DNA of 64,000 bases from CAWJPY01 sp963844865 (GCA_963844865.1 CAWJPY010000021.1:62001-126000); one strand, 5' to 3'. Numbered from the stretch's first letter, positions 8,862 to 17,781 are shown. Program-made: numbers and translations. Notes: generated from the letters alone by a model not told the origin.

Positions 8862-8867
8862 TAGGAT
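8862..8867 (+). promoter_or_regulatory. -10 element of the HIT gene
   Basis: TAGGAT lies six bases before the ATG at 8874 and no ribosome site intervenes. The matching -35 is weak. Transcription from here would give a leaderless message. Confidence 0.4.
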
Positions 8868-8873
8868 GACGTC

Positions 8874-9302
8874 ATGCCACAACCGGAGACCGTGTTCGAC
8901 AAGATCATGGCGGGAGAGATCCCGTGCCACAAGGTGTACGAGGACGACCACGTGTTCTCGTTCCTCGACATCGGCCCGCTCAGCCGTGGCCACACCCTCC
9001 TCATCCCCAAGGAACGGAGGGCCTACCTGCACGAGCTGAGCCCGGAGTCCGGGGCGGCCATCGGTCGGGTCTTGCCGAAGCTGTGCCGCGCGGTCCTGGC
9101 GGCGAGCGGCGCCAAGGCCTACAACGTGCTCCAGAACAACGGCAGCGAGGCCCACCAGGTCGTGATGCACGTCCACTTCCACATCATCCCGAAGATCGGC
9201 GACGCCGGCCTCGGCATCGGGTGGCGGCCGACCTCCCTCTCCGCCGACGAGGCCGCCCACCTCCTGGAGCGCATGCACGCCGTCCTGGCCGAGGAGGAGT
9301 GA
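8874..9302 (+). CDS. HIT-family nucleotide hydrolase/transferase
   Basis: 142 residues. The histidine triad HVHFHIIP (99-106) is complete and sits near the C-terminus as usual. The N-terminal 'TVFDKIMAGEIPCHKVYEDDHVFSFLDI' pattern matches the Hint/HinT branch, including the cysteine of the bacterial and plant forms. Such enzymes hydrolyse AMP-lysine or AMP-amine type adducts in the cytosol. The ATG at 8874 is the family start. It is flanked by the divergent SpoIIE-type gene and the convergent dodecin gene, so it is a single-gene unit. Confidence 0.95.
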   Translation: MPQPETVFDKIMAGEIPCHKVYEDDHVFSFLDIGPLSRGHTLLIPKERRAYLHELSPESGAAIGRVLPKLCRAVLAASGAKAYNVLQNNGSEAHQVVMHVHFHIIPKIGDAGLGIGWRPTSLSADEAAHLLERMHAVLAEEE

Positions 9303-9401
9303 GCGCGTCCCGACCTGGGGCGACACCACCCCCGGCGTCGTCAAGGATGACGTGCAGGTTGTGGCGCGACCGGCTCGGTCCGCCGCCGCGAGCCGCCTCG
9401 C

Positions 9402-9614
9402 TCAGTCGCCCTTGTACTTGAAGGACACCTTCACCCGCGCGCGGTAGGCGCGCACCTTCCCGTCCTCCAGCTGAAGATCGAGCTCGGCGATCTCGGCGAT
9501 GCGCAGGTCGCGCAGGTTCTTGGCGGCCTGATCCACGGCCGCCGAGGCCGCCTTCTCCCAAGACTCCGGGCTGGTTCCCACGAGCTCGATGACCTTGTAC
9601 ACGCTCTCCGCCAT
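9402..9614 (-). CDS. dodecin-family flavin-binding protein
   Basis: 70 residues, exactly the dodecin size. 'VYKVIELVGTSPESWEKAASAAVDQA' carries the conserved tryptophan that stacks on flavin, and the C-terminal strands 'RAYRARVKVSFKYKG' complete the small alpha-beta fold that assembles into a hollow dodecamer. It stores flavin and protects it from light or redox damage. The ATG at 9614 has a GAGGAGG ribosome site; longer upstream reading is not dodecin-like. Monocistronic. Confidence 0.93.
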   Translation of the reverse strand: MAESVYKVIELVGTSPESWEKAASAAVDQAAKNLRDLRIAEIAELDLQLEDGKVRAYRARVKVSFKYKGD

Positions 9615-9784
9615 GTCAGCCTCCTCTTTCCGGATCCCCGACTCCACCCCACGAGCAGGTGCCGCGACGCCGTGGGCGCCACCGGCGCGCCGAGGCGGCT
9701 TTCGGGACCCGGATACATGATGCGTCATGGACAACTGTCGCCGAGCGGAGATTAGTCCCACAGGGCCTGAGCAGCCCATACGAG

Positions 9785-9818
9785 ACCGGCGCGTGACCGC
9801 GGAGGGTCACGCGCCGGT
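9785..9818 (-). terminator. strong hairpin downstream of the parvulin gene
   Basis: A perfect 14-base inverted repeat (accggcgcgtgacc at 9785-9798, its complement at 9805-9818) with a six-base loop. It lies 34 bases past the stop of the isomerase gene and before the dodecin promoter region. There is no T-tract, so it could terminate poorly or act as a 3' stabiliser. Confidence 0.6.
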
Positions 9819-9852
9819 GAGATGTCCTCGGTCGCGAACGGGGCGCCCCTGG

Positions 9853-10938
9853 TCAGGACCCCGATGACGGTGTCGGCGCGGCCGCGGGCGGCGCGGAGCC
9901 TTCGCCGCTCTCCGGCGGGGTCGCGACCTGCTGGATGTCCGCCTTCTCACGCAGGCTCTGCAGGAGCTTGCCGACCTCTTCCCCCACCTTCTGGTTCACG
10001 AGGGCCTGGCGCAGCGGGTCCATGACCTCCTGCAAGGTCTCGGTCCTTGCGGGTCGACGCTCCTCCACCTTGATCACGTGGTACCCGAATCGGGTCTTGA
10101 CGATCGGCGAGATGGCGCCGGGCTCCAGCGCGAAGGCGGCGCTCGCGAAGGGCTCCACCATCTGGTTCTTGGAGAAGAACCCCAGGTCGCCGCCGTCCTC
10201 GGCGCTCAGATCCTCGGACAGCTCCTTGGCCAGCGCCGCGAAGTCCTCGCCGGACACGGCACGCTGATGCGCCGCCTCGGCGCGCTGCTTCGCCTGCGCG
10301 TCCTGCTCGGGGGTGGCTTCCGGCGGCACCTTGATCAGGATGTGGCGGGCGTGGACCTGCTCCGGGCGCTGGAACTGGTCCGGATGCTCGTCGTAGTACT
10401 TCTGCAGCTCCTCGTCGCTCACGGTGACGGTGGGCCTGATGTCCCGCTCCACCAGGTCCAAGGCCAGCTGCGACTCCTGCACCGCGCCCTCGAACTCCCC
10501 GTAGGTGACCCCGGCGCGATCCAAGGTCCCCTGCAGCGACTCGCGGCCCCCGGCCCGGCGCTCCATGTCCGCCAGGATCTGGCTCACCTTGGAGGTGTCG
10601 AGCTCGACGTCGCGCCGCCGCGCCTCCTGGGCCAACAGCGTGCTGTCGATCACCTGCTGGCTGGCGGCCTGCATCACCTGCTGCTGATCCACCTTCTGGC
10701 CCTGCCGGCGCATCTGGCTGACCACATTCTGTACCGCCAGTCGCACCATGCCGGCGTGCACCGGCTCGCCGTTGACCGTCAGCAGCACAGGATCCGGCGG
10801 GGGCTGGGGGGCAGGCATGCTCGTTGCCGTGGCAGAGCCCTCGGCGCCCGTCGGCGCCGGTTGCGCCGTGGGGGGCGTCTGGGCAGCGGCGACCGCGGCA
10901 CACAACACACTGACCACGATGGGCATCGTGACTCTCAT
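9853..10938 (-). CDS. periplasmic parvulin-type peptidyl-prolyl isomerase (SurA/PrsA-like)
   Basis: 361 residues. The N-terminal signal 'MRVTMPIVVSVLCAAVAAAQ' is followed by a proline-rich linker, then a SurA-N-like helical chaperone region (about 50-190) beginning 'LLTVNGEPVHAGMVR'. One parvulin (rotamase) domain follows, about 205-305: 'VHARHILIKVP', 'FAALAKELSEDLSAEDGGDLGFFSKNQMV', 'FGYHVIKVEER'. It probably helps outer-membrane or secreted proteins fold; many secreted peptidases are encoded nearby. The ATG at 10938 has AGGAGG ten bases upstream. The C-terminal tail is low-complexity proline/alanine/serine. Confidence 0.9.
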   Translation of the reverse strand: MRVTMPIVVSVLCAAVAAAQTPPTAQPAPTGAEGSATATSMPAPQPPPDPVLLTVNGEPVHAGMVRLAVQNVVSQMRRQGQKVDQQQVMQAASQQVIDSTLLAQEARRRDVELDTSKVSQILADMERRAGGRESLQGTLDRAGVTYGEFEGAVQESQLALDLVERDIRPTVTVSDEELQKYYDEHPDQFQRPEQVHARHILIKVPPEATPEQDAQAKQRAEAAHQRAVSGEDFAALAKELSEDLSAEDGGDLGFFSKNQMVEPFASAAFALEPGAISPIVKTRFGYHVIKVEERRPARTETLQEVMDPLRQALVNQKVGEEVGKLLQSLREKADIQQVATPPESGEGSAPPAAAPTPSSGS

Positions 10939-11218
10939 GGCTACTGGTCCTCCTGGGTGGGGCTCGACGACTGTCGTGTCGGCATCCGCGCTGACCGAAT
11001 GGGTCAACCTCCAATGAAGGTCGACCACCTACAGCCGCCTTCCTCGGTCAGCCTATCACAGTGCCTCGCAGGCCGTTGGCTGGCTCGGAACGGCGAACGA
11101 TGCGGCGGGCCCTCGCCACCGGGCATCCCCTCTCAACGGGGTCCCCCGGTGCCCGGCGCCGTGATAATGTTTCCTGGCGTGGTGCGTGCTCTCAAGCATC
11201 CCGCAACAGGAGGACAGC

Positions 11219-14029
11219 ATGAGGTTGGAGCATGCAGGAGCTCTGCTCCTGGTGGGGTTGGCGGCGATGGCGGCCGGCGGCGCCGAGGCCGCGGCGCCTC
11301 GCGGCGGACAGGCGTGGAATGCCGCCCGCCGCCTGGAGGTGGATGCAGGGGATCGTGCCCGGGTCACGTTCAGCCCGGTGACCGGGACCGCCGACCTGGT
11401 GGTTCTCGAGCCTGGCGCCATCTCCCTGTCCGGCTCCACGCCCACGGCTCGTAGCCTCGACTTCATCGCGCGCTACAAGGAGCTGTTCGGGAACATCGAG
11501 CCCTACACCGACCTGGAGCCGTCGGGCCGCCTCGTGGACGGCCTCGGTCGCACCCACCTCCGATACCGGCAGCTGCTGGACGGGCTGCCCGTGTTCGGCG
11601 GCGAGCTCCACGCCCACTTCGACGGCGCGGGACAGCTCACCTCGGTGAGCGGACGGCTGCTCCCCGACGTGCAGGTCTCTAATTCCTCGCCCACCCTCTC
11701 CGCGGCCACGGCCGAAGACATCGCGGCGACCGCCCTCGCCAAGAGCAGCGGCCGTTCCGTTGCCATGCTGACGGTGTCGCCGGCGCGGCTGCTCGTGTAT
11801 CGGACGGGGCTCCTGGCCGGTCGGCCCGGTGCCGACCACCTGGCCTGGGCAATCACGGTCGCCGCCGACGCCGCGACCGCGGAGACGGTGGTGGTCGACG
11901 CCCACGACGGGGTGATCCTCGAGAGAATCCCCCGCGCCTACGACCTCACCCGCTCGGTGGCCAAGACGACGCCGGGCAACGTCATCTGGAAAGAGGGCGA
12001 CCCCCTCCCCTACGGCGGCGACAGCGCCGACGCCAACCAGGAGATCAACCAGCTCATCACCACCGCCGGCGAGAGCTACCAGCTCTTCGCCAGCCTCAGC
12101 GGCGGCACCTTCCTGTCGTGGGACGGCCACGAGGCCGCGATGCCCACCCTGTACGACCCAAACGACGAGAACCTGGGCGACACCGAGTGCCCCAACGCCT
12201 TCTGGACCAGCGCCGACCGGCGCATGACCGTGTGCACGGGCATGGCCACCGACGACGTGGTGGCCCACGAGTGGACCCACGCCTACACCGACGCCACCGA
12301 CGGCCTGGTCTACATGTGGCAGTCGGGCGCCCTGAACGAGTCCTTCTCCGACATCTTCGGCGAGACCCTGGATCAGCTCAACGGGCTCGGCATGGACAGT
12401 CCGGACCGGCATCGCACCGACGGCGCCTGCTCGGCCTACGGCTTCGGGCTCGCTCCCGAGCTCACCATCGACTCGCCCGCCTCTCTGGCCGGCCCCTACT
12501 TCTCCGGAAGCGCCCAGTTCAACCCCGCGCCACCGTTCTCCGTCACCGCCCGGGTGGAGCTGGCCAACGACGGGACCGATCCCACGGGAGACGCCTGCGA
12601 GCCTCTGACCGGCTTCACGCCGGGTCGCATCGCGCTCATCGACCGGGGAGACTGCAACTTCGTCGACAAGGCCCGGCGGGCCGAGGACGCGGGTGCGGTC
12701 GGAGTCATCGTGGCCAACAACCAGGGGGACACCCTCCTCAACATGGCCGGATCCGACGGATCGACTCTGAGCATCCCGTCGGTCTTCATCACCGAGAGCG
12801 ACGGCGACGCCATCAAGGCCGCCCTCGGCGGCAACGTCACCGCCACCATCGCCCTGGACGTCGCCGCCAGCGACCAGTCCGTGCGCTGGCTGGTCGCAGA
12901 GGGGGCGCAGACCGGCGCCCTCCGCGACATGTGGAACCCGGACTGCTTCAACGATCCCGGCCGTGTCCGGGATCCCGACTACTCCTGCTCCTACGACGAC
13001 AACGGCGCGGTCCACAGCAACTCCGGCGTTCCCAACCACGCCTTCGCCCTCATGGCCGACGGCGGCGCCTACAACGGACGCACGGTGCGCGGCATCGGCC
13101 TCGTCAAGGCCATCAACATCTACTGGCGGGCCATGTCCGTCTATCAGATCCCGGTCACCGACTTCGCCATGCACGCGGACTTCGTGCAGCAGAGCTGCCG
13201 TGACCTGGTGGGGGCCCCGCTGCCGGATCCGACCACCGGGGCGGTCTCGGGCCAGGTGATCTCCGCCGACGACTGCGCCCAGGTGACGAGCGCCATGATC
13301 GCCGTGGAGATGAGTGTCCCCCCCGACCAGTGCAGCTATCCGCCCCTCCTCAAGACCGCCGCGCCCGCCTTCATCGGCAACCGGATCGCGTTCTCCGAGA
13401 GCTTCGACCAGGGCCCGCCGACCGGTTGGAAGCTGAGCAACGAGGGTGTGTACGCCGAGTACACCCCCCGGAACTGGGCGTGGACCGATCGTCTGCCCAG
13501 CGGCGGCCGGGGTGGCGCGTACCTCGCTGCGGACAGCCCCACGGTGGGCGACTGCGTCGCCGGCAGCGACGACCAGTCCGGCGTCATGCGCCTGACCAGC
13601 CCCGAGATCGCGATCCCCGCCGGTGCTTCGCCCACCCTCGCCTTCGACCACTGGGTCGCCACCGAACGACGCTTCGACGGGGGCGTGGTCGAGATCAGCG
13701 TCAACGGCGGCGCCTTCCAGACCATCGACCGCGAAGCGTTCACCTACAACCCCTACAACCTGCTTCTGGAGGCAGCGGGCAACGGCAACACCAATCCTCT
13801 GGCCGGACAGTACGCCTTCACCGGCACGAACACCGGGTCCTCCCAGGGCTCGTGGGGCCAGTCCCAGGTCGACCTGTCCGGGCTGGTGAGCGAAGGCGAC
13901 TCCGTCCGTGTCCGCTTCGAGTTCGGCGTCGATGGCTGCGGAGGCGTGGTCGGGTGGTACGTGGACAACGTCCAGGTGCGCACCACCGACCTGACGCCGC
14001 GGGACGGGCATGCGCGCATCCGCCCCTGA
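11219..14029 (+). CDS. secreted M4-family metallopeptidase with inserted PA domain
   Basis: 936 residues. A signal peptide (about 1-25) is followed by an FTP/PepSY-type propeptide (about 60-235). The thermolysin-like catalytic domain has H350-E351-x-x-H354 in 'VVAHEWTHAYTD', the third zinc ligand E374 in 'GALNESFSDIFGE' and the catalytic histidine H599 in 'HSNSGVPNHAF'. Between E374 and H599 lies a protease-associated (PA) domain (about 465-555: 'GRIALIDRGDCNFVDKARRAEDAGAVGVIVANNQ'), an insertion absent from classical thermolysin. The C-terminal 240 residues form a jelly-roll-like module ('SESFDQGPPTGWKLSN' to 'GWYVDNVQV'), likely for binding substrate or cell wall. The start has an AGGAGG ribosome site, and TAATGT near 11165 may be a -10. 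Extracellular protein degradation is the likely role. Confidence 0.92.
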   Translation: MRLEHAGALLLVGLAAMAAGGAEAAAPRGGQAWNAARRLEVDAGDRARVTFSPVTGTADLVVLEPGAISLSGSTPTARSLDFIARYKELFGNIEPYTDLEPSGRLVDGLGRTHLRYRQLLDGLPVFGGELHAHFDGAGQLTSVSGRLLPDVQVSNSSPTLSAATAEDIAATALAKSSGRSVAMLTVSPARLLVYRTGLLAGRPGADHLAWAITVAADAATAETVVVDAHDGVILERIPRAYDLTRSVAKTTPGNVIWKEGDPLPYGGDSADANQEINQLITTAGESYQLFASLSGGTFLSWDGHEAAMPTLYDPNDENLGDTECPNAFWTSADRRMTVCTGMATDDVVAHEWTHAYTDATDGLVYMWQSGALNESFSDIFGETLDQLNGLGMDSPDRHRTDGACSAYGFGLAPELTIDSPASLAGPYFSGSAQFNPAPPFSVTARVELANDGTDPTGDACEPLTGFTPGRIALIDRGDCNFVDKARRAEDAGAVGVIVANNQGDTLLNMAGSDGSTLSIPSVFITESDGDAIKAALGGNVTATIALDVAASDQSVRWLVAEGAQTGALRDMWNPDCFNDPGRVRDPDYSCSYDDNGAVHSNSGVPNHAFALMADGGAYNGRTVRGIGLVKAINIYWRAMSVYQIPVTDFAMHADFVQQSCRDLVGAPLPDPTTGAVSGQVISADDCAQVTSAMIAVEMSVPPDQCSYPPLLKTAAPAFIGNRIAFSESFDQGPPTGWKLSNEGVYAEYTPRNWAWTDRLPSGGRGGAYLAADSPTVGDCVAGSDDQSGVMRLTSPEIAIPAGASPTLAFDHWVATERRFDGGVVEISVNGGAFQTIDREAFTYNPYNLLLEAAGNGNTNPLAGQYAFTGTNTGSSQGSWGQSQVDLSGLVSEGDSVRVRFEFGVDGCGGVVGWYVDNVQVRTTDLTPRDGHARIRP

Positions 14030-14072
14030 ACGGCCCCCCGTCCGGGGCGCGGCCGCCCCCTGAGAGCGACGG

Positions 14073-14705
14073 ATGCTGCAGCTTCGCCTGCTCGGCATTC
14101 CGGTGCTGATCCAACCCTGGTTCTTCCTCACCGCCGCTCTCATCGGCCCCCGCGACCTCCCCGGTCTCGCGCTCTGGGTCCCGGTGGTCCTGGCCGGCGT
14201 GCTCGCCCATGAGCTCGGACACGCCCTGGCGGCCCTTCGCTACGGGCGCAGCCCCACCATCGTGCTGCACGGCTTCGGCGGCGCCACCAGCTGGGGCGGC
14301 GCGAGGCTCTCGCCGGGACGGCGCATCGCGGTCACTGCCGCCGGACCTGCCGTGGGCCTCGCCATCGGCGCCGCCGCCCTCGCCGCCGCCCATGGGCTCT
14401 CCCCAGTCGGGACGCCGGCGCGGCTCCTGTCCGATCTCGTCTGGGTCAACCTGGGCTGGGCGGTCCTCAACCTGCTCCCGATCCTCCCCCTCGACGGCGG
14501 CGCCATGGTCGCGGTGATGACCGAGGCGTTGTGGGGGGCCCGCGGCCTGAGGATCGCCCACCTGCTGTCGCTGGTGGCCTGCGTGGCACTGGCCGGCGCG
14601 GCCCTGTGGGTCGGGTGGTGGTGGTCGGCGATCATCGCCGGCATGCTCGCCCTCGCCAACGTCCAGGCCCTGCGCGGTGATGGGCGCCCACGGCCCCTGG
14701 GCTGA
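14073..14705 (+). CDS. M50-family (site-2 protease-like) membrane metallopeptidase
   Basis: 210 residues, almost entirely hydrophobic with five or six membrane helices. The zinc site is HELGH (46-50) inside a helix, and the distal ligand D141 lies in 'NLLPILPLDGG', both diagnostic of M50. There is no PDZ or CBS domain, so it belongs to the short, rhomboid-sized 'SpoIVFB-like minimal' group. Substrates cannot be inferred: no anti-sigma factor lies next to it. It starts 43 bases after the M4 peptidase gene on the same strand and may be co-transcribed. Confidence 0.9.
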   Translation: MLQLRLLGIPVLIQPWFFLTAALIGPRDLPGLALWVPVVLAGVLAHELGHALAALRYGRSPTIVLHGFGGATSWGGARLSPGRRIAVTAAGPAVGLAIGAAALAAAHGLSPVGTPARLLSDLVWVNLGWAVLNLLPILPLDGGAMVAVMTEALWGARGLRIAHLLSLVACVALAGAALWVGWWWSAIIAGMLALANVQALRGDGRPRPLG

Positions 14706-14822
14706 CCCGGGGCGCCGCGAGTGGCGTTCGGCCGTGCGCGCGCCCCGAGGGAAGCATCTGCCCCGCTCCCGACCCCTGCCGTGCCGACAGTGGTACCGTT
14801 AGCGCAACGGGAGGACCGGTTC

Positions 14823-16109
14823 ATGCGCAGGAAGGCCAAGACCGACGTGCTGGTAGTGGGTGCAGGTCCGGTCGGGCTGCTGGCGGCCCTGGCGCTCGCG
14901 CGCGCCGGCGTCCGGCCCACCATCATCGACGAGGAGGAACGGGCCGCCATCCACGGCTATGCGTTGGTGCTCCACCCCGCGACCGTTGAGCTCCTGGCGA
15001 GGCTCGGCATCCAGGACGAGGTGGTGGAAGGGGGTCGTCGCATCGACACGGTGGCGTTCTACGAGGGAGGAGAACGGCGGGCCGAGCTGGACCTCTCCCG
15101 CCTCGACAGCCCCTTCCCCTTCGCCGTCGCCTTCCCCCAGAGCACCCTCGAAGACTGTCTCCGAAGCCACCTCGAGGAGGCCGGCGTGACGGTGAGCTGG
15201 CGCCGGCGGCTGGCCGCCCTCAGCAGCACCGGCGCTGGCGCGGTGGCCCGCGTGGACCATCTGGACCGCGTTTCCGTGGGTTATCCGGTCGCGGACAGCA
15301 GCCAGGTGGTCACACGCACCGAGGAGGTCCGGCCGGACTTCGTGTTCGGCGCCGACGGCCATCGTTCCCGGGTACGCCGCATCCTCGGCGCCGACTTCCC
15401 CCGCCTCGGCGAGGGACGGATGTTCCTGGTCTTCGAGTTCTCCAGCGACGGCGCCACCGTGGACGAGGCGCGCGTGATCCTCACGGACGGGCTGGTCACG
15501 GGCCTCTGGCCCCTGCCCCAGGGCCGCTTCCGCTTCAGCTTCGAGCTCGGTGAGCCGTCCTCCCTCCAGGCCCGTCCCGAGGAACGTCGCCTGGTGCGAC
15601 GTCTCGGCCAGTCCGCCTATCCCCACGTCGCCGAAGAGCGGCTGGCCGAGCTCATGGCGGAGCGGGCGCCGTGGTTCGAAGCCCCCGTCGGCGATGTCCA
15701 CTGGTCCCTGGCGGTGCGGTTCGACCGACGTTTGACCGACACCATGGGCCGTGATCGAGTCTGGCTGGCGGGTGACGCCGCGCACCTCATGCTTCCCGTG
15801 GGCATGCACAGCATGAACGTCGGGCTCCTGGAGGCCGGGCGTCTCGCCGCCGCCACCGCGCAGCGTCTCCACGGGGAGGAGAGGTCGGCGAAGGCGATGG
15901 AACCCTACCCGTCCTCCCACCTGCGGAGCTTGCGAGCTCTGCTCGTGCCGGAGGAGGGGTTCGCGGTCACTGCGGGCGCCGATGCCTGGGTGAATCAGCA
16001 CCTCGCCCAGGTGGTGACCGCCGCGCCGGCGACCGGCCCCCACCTGGATGCGCTGCTGGCCCAGCTCCAGGTCGAGCGGCGGGCCCCGGCCGGCGGAACC
16101 TCCCCGTGA
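14823..16109 (+). CDS. FAD-dependent monooxygenase (PHBH fold)
   Basis: 428 residues. The N-terminal dinucleotide-binding motif is 'DVLVVGAGPVGLLAALALARAG'. The mid motif 'FVFGADGHRSRVRRILG' is the DG site, and the second FAD motif is 'RVWLAGDAAHLMLPVGMHSMNVGLLEAGRLA' (GD plus a P-x-G-x-x-x-N loop). All three are the hallmarks of class A flavin hydroxylases. The substrate is probably an aromatic or polyketide-like compound, or the enzyme may be a quinone-cofactor tailoring hydroxylase; the neighbours do not define it. The ATG at 14823 has GGGAGG eight bases before it. Confidence 0.85.
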   Translation: MRRKAKTDVLVVGAGPVGLLAALALARAGVRPTIIDEEERAAIHGYALVLHPATVELLARLGIQDEVVEGGRRIDTVAFYEGGERRAELDLSRLDSPFPFAVAFPQSTLEDCLRSHLEEAGVTVSWRRRLAALSSTGAGAVARVDHLDRVSVGYPVADSSQVVTRTEEVRPDFVFGADGHRSRVRRILGADFPRLGEGRMFLVFEFSSDGATVDEARVILTDGLVTGLWPLPQGRFRFSFELGEPSSLQARPEERRLVRRLGQSAYPHVAEERLAELMAERAPWFEAPVGDVHWSLAVRFDRRLTDTMGRDRVWLAGDAAHLMLPVGMHSMNVGLLEAGRLAAATAQRLHGEERSAKAMEPYPSSHLRSLRALLVPEEGFAVTAGADAWVNQHLAQVVTAAPATGPHLDALLAQLQVERRAPAGGTSP

Positions 16110-16234
16110 GACAGGACCGTTCGGGGTGCCTGTTCCGCCTCGAGACACCGCCCGGCCTCCGAGGCCGCGCGATCGGGCACGGCTCTTGCTCTACCCCTCG
16201 GCACACGCCCGCCGCGGGCGTCAGGAGGTGACCC

Positions 16235-16696
16235 ATGGCAAGCCACCAGCCGCTCCCGCCCCCCCGCGTCCAGGAGGCTGACGCCGCCACCTCCTCACCG
16301 GAGCCGACACCGCTCCACGTGCTCGTGGCCAGTGAGCACCAGGACCTGACCTTCGCCATCTTCGAGGCCCTCCGGCCCCTCACCGAGGTCCGCGTCACCG
16401 GTTGCCGCGACGTCGCCCAGACCCGATACGTGTGCGCCCTCGACCCCCCACGGGTCGTGGTCCTGGACATGGACATCCTCCACCAGGACCCCCTGGCGCT
16501 GGTCAGTCTCGCCAACACCGCCCGTCGCCACACCCACATCGTCGCGCTCAGCGACCATCCCGTGTTCGACGTCGGCGCCCGCTTCGGCCAGGCCCGGCTG
16601 AGCTTCGTCCAGAAGCCCGCCTGCCCGGAGGACCTCGTTCTCCTGCTGCGTCTCCGCCTGGACGAGGAGCCGTCCCTGGCGAGCCACGTTTGTTGA
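16235..16696 (+). CDS. degenerate receiver-like (pseudo-receiver) protein
   Basis: 153 residues. After about 28 proline-rich residues the chain follows a receiver fold: 'LHVLVASEHQDLTFAIFEAL', 'RVVVLDMDIL' with an aspartate where phosphorylation normally occurs, 'HIVALSDHP', then 'LSFVQKPACPEDLVLLLRLRL' with the conserved lysine-proline. The acidic pair that binds magnesium is replaced by S-E-H, so phosphorylation is doubtful. It lacks any output domain. The ATG at 16235 has a perfect AGGAGGTGA ribosome site. It lies between the monooxygenase and thiL on the same strand, with thiL apparently having its own promoter. Confidence 0.65.
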   Translation: MASHQPLPPPRVQEADAATSSPEPTPLHVLVASEHQDLTFAIFEALRPLTEVRVTGCRDVAQTRYVCALDPPRVVVLDMDILHQDPLALVSLANTARRHTHIVALSDHPVFDVGARFGQARLSFVQKPACPEDLVLLLRLRLDEEPSLASHVC

Positions 16697-16721
16697 CATC
16701 GATTCTCGCGTTCTCTACCCT
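16693..16721 (+). promoter_or_regulatory. sigma-70-type promoter for thiL
   Basis: TTGACA (16693-16698, consensus), a 17-base spacer and TACCCT (16716-16721). Transcription would begin near 16728, which argues for the GTG at 16754 rather than the upstream GTG at 16724 as the thiL start. Confidence 0.65.
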
Positions 16722-16753
16722 CCGTGCGTGTCGATGCTCCAGGGAAATCTGAC

Positions 16754-17764
16754 GTGAAGCTGGACGAGCTCGGCGAGTTCGCGTTCATCGACCGCATCGC
16801 GCGAGGTGCTCCCAAGGACCTGGGGGCACATGTCCTGTGCGGCATCGGGGACGACGCCGCGGTGGTCGAGGCGCCGCACGGGGTCCAGCTCGTCACCACC
16901 GACATGCTCATCGAGGGCGTCCACTTCCTGCGCGACGTGATCACCCCCCGTCAGCTCGGCGCCAAGGCGATCACCGTCAACCTCTCCGATATCGCCGCCA
17001 TGGGCGGCATCCCGCGGGACGCCCTCGTCTCCATCGCGGTGCCGCCCGACACCGACGTGGCCGAGCTCGATGCCCTGTACGAAGGCATGGGAGAGGTCGC
17101 GCGACGGCATGAGGTGATCCTCCTCGGAGGCGACACCACGGCCTCGCCCCGCGACCTCTGTCTGAACGTGGTGGTGCTGGGTCACGCCGCCCCGGAGGAG
17201 GTGCTCTACCGGTCCGGGGCGCGCATCGGCGACCGGGTGCTCGTCACGGGCACCCTCGGCGACGCCCGCGCCGGTCTCGAGATACTGCTCGGACGCCTCG
17301 ACCTCCCCTCCACCCAGGCGGAACCCCTGGTGCGCGCCCACCTCGAACCGACGCCCTACCTGGCGGAGGCGCGCATCGCGGCGATCTCCGGGGTCGCCCA
17401 CGCCGCCATCGATCTCTCCGACGGTCTGTCCTCGGACCTCGGCCACGTCTGCCGGGCCAGCTCCGTGGCAGCGGTGGTGAACGCCGGCGACCTTCCCATC
17501 AGTGCTGCAGTGCGCGCCGCCGCGGAGCGCCTCGCCGTCGATCCCGTGAGCCTCGCGGTCGGCGGCGGGGAGGACTATCGCCTGCTCCTCACGGCCGCCC
17601 CGGATGGGGTGGAGGCGCTTCGCGGCCGGATCCAGGAGACGAGCGGCTGCCCCCTCTACGACGTGGGAGAGATCGTCGCCGGCCAGGGCGTCCGCCTGCG
17701 CCGGTCGGACGGCACGCAGGAGGAGCTCCGCGCCACCGGGTGGGACCACTTCCGCGCTCCCTAG
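16754..17764 (+). CDS. thiL: thiamine-monophosphate kinase
   Basis: 336 residues. ThiL phosphorylates thiamine monophosphate to the active cofactor thiamine diphosphate. Conserved blocks include 'LGEFAFIDRI' at the start, 'GIGDDAAVV', 'TTDMLIEGVHF', 'NLSDIAAMGGIPRDALVS', 'LLGGDTTAS', 'AIDLSDGLSSDLGH' and 'GGGEDYRLLLT', all ATP/Mg or thiamine-phosphate binding segments of the PurM-like fold. The start is taken at the GTG at 16754, since a strong promoter ends just upstream. No other thiamine genes or TPP riboswitch lie nearby. Confidence 0.95.
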   Translation: MKLDELGEFAFIDRIARGAPKDLGAHVLCGIGDDAAVVEAPHGVQLVTTDMLIEGVHFLRDVITPRQLGAKAITVNLSDIAAMGGIPRDALVSIAVPPDTDVAELDALYEGMGEVARRHEVILLGGDTTASPRDLCLNVVVLGHAAPEEVLYRSGARIGDRVLVTGTLGDARAGLEILLGRLDLPSTQAEPLVRAHLEPTPYLAEARIAAISGVAHAAIDLSDGLSSDLGHVCRASSVAAVVNAGDLPISAAVRAAAERLAVDPVSLAVGGGEDYRLLLTAAPDGVEALRGRIQETSGCPLYDVGEIVAGQGVRLRRSDGTQEELRATGWDHFRAP

Positions 17765-17781
17765 CCCGCGCCGGCCCGGGG

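Noticed and set aside
14029..14072. Terminator after the M4 gene ('cccc gtc cgggg')
   Set aside because: The stem is only four to five bases and typical of random GC-rich sequence; the M50 gene follows closely and may be co-transcribed.
11192..14143. A 983-codon open frame antisense to the M4 peptidase gene, and similar long antisense frames elsewhere (for example 1619-3637 and 22419-24677)
   Set aside because: They mirror real genes, have low-complexity G/A/R/H-rich translations without domains, and arise from the extreme GC content.
16693..16760. TPP riboswitch upstream of thiL
   Set aside because: The promoter leaves a leader of only about 25 bases, too short for the aptamer, and no conserved THI-box bases are present.
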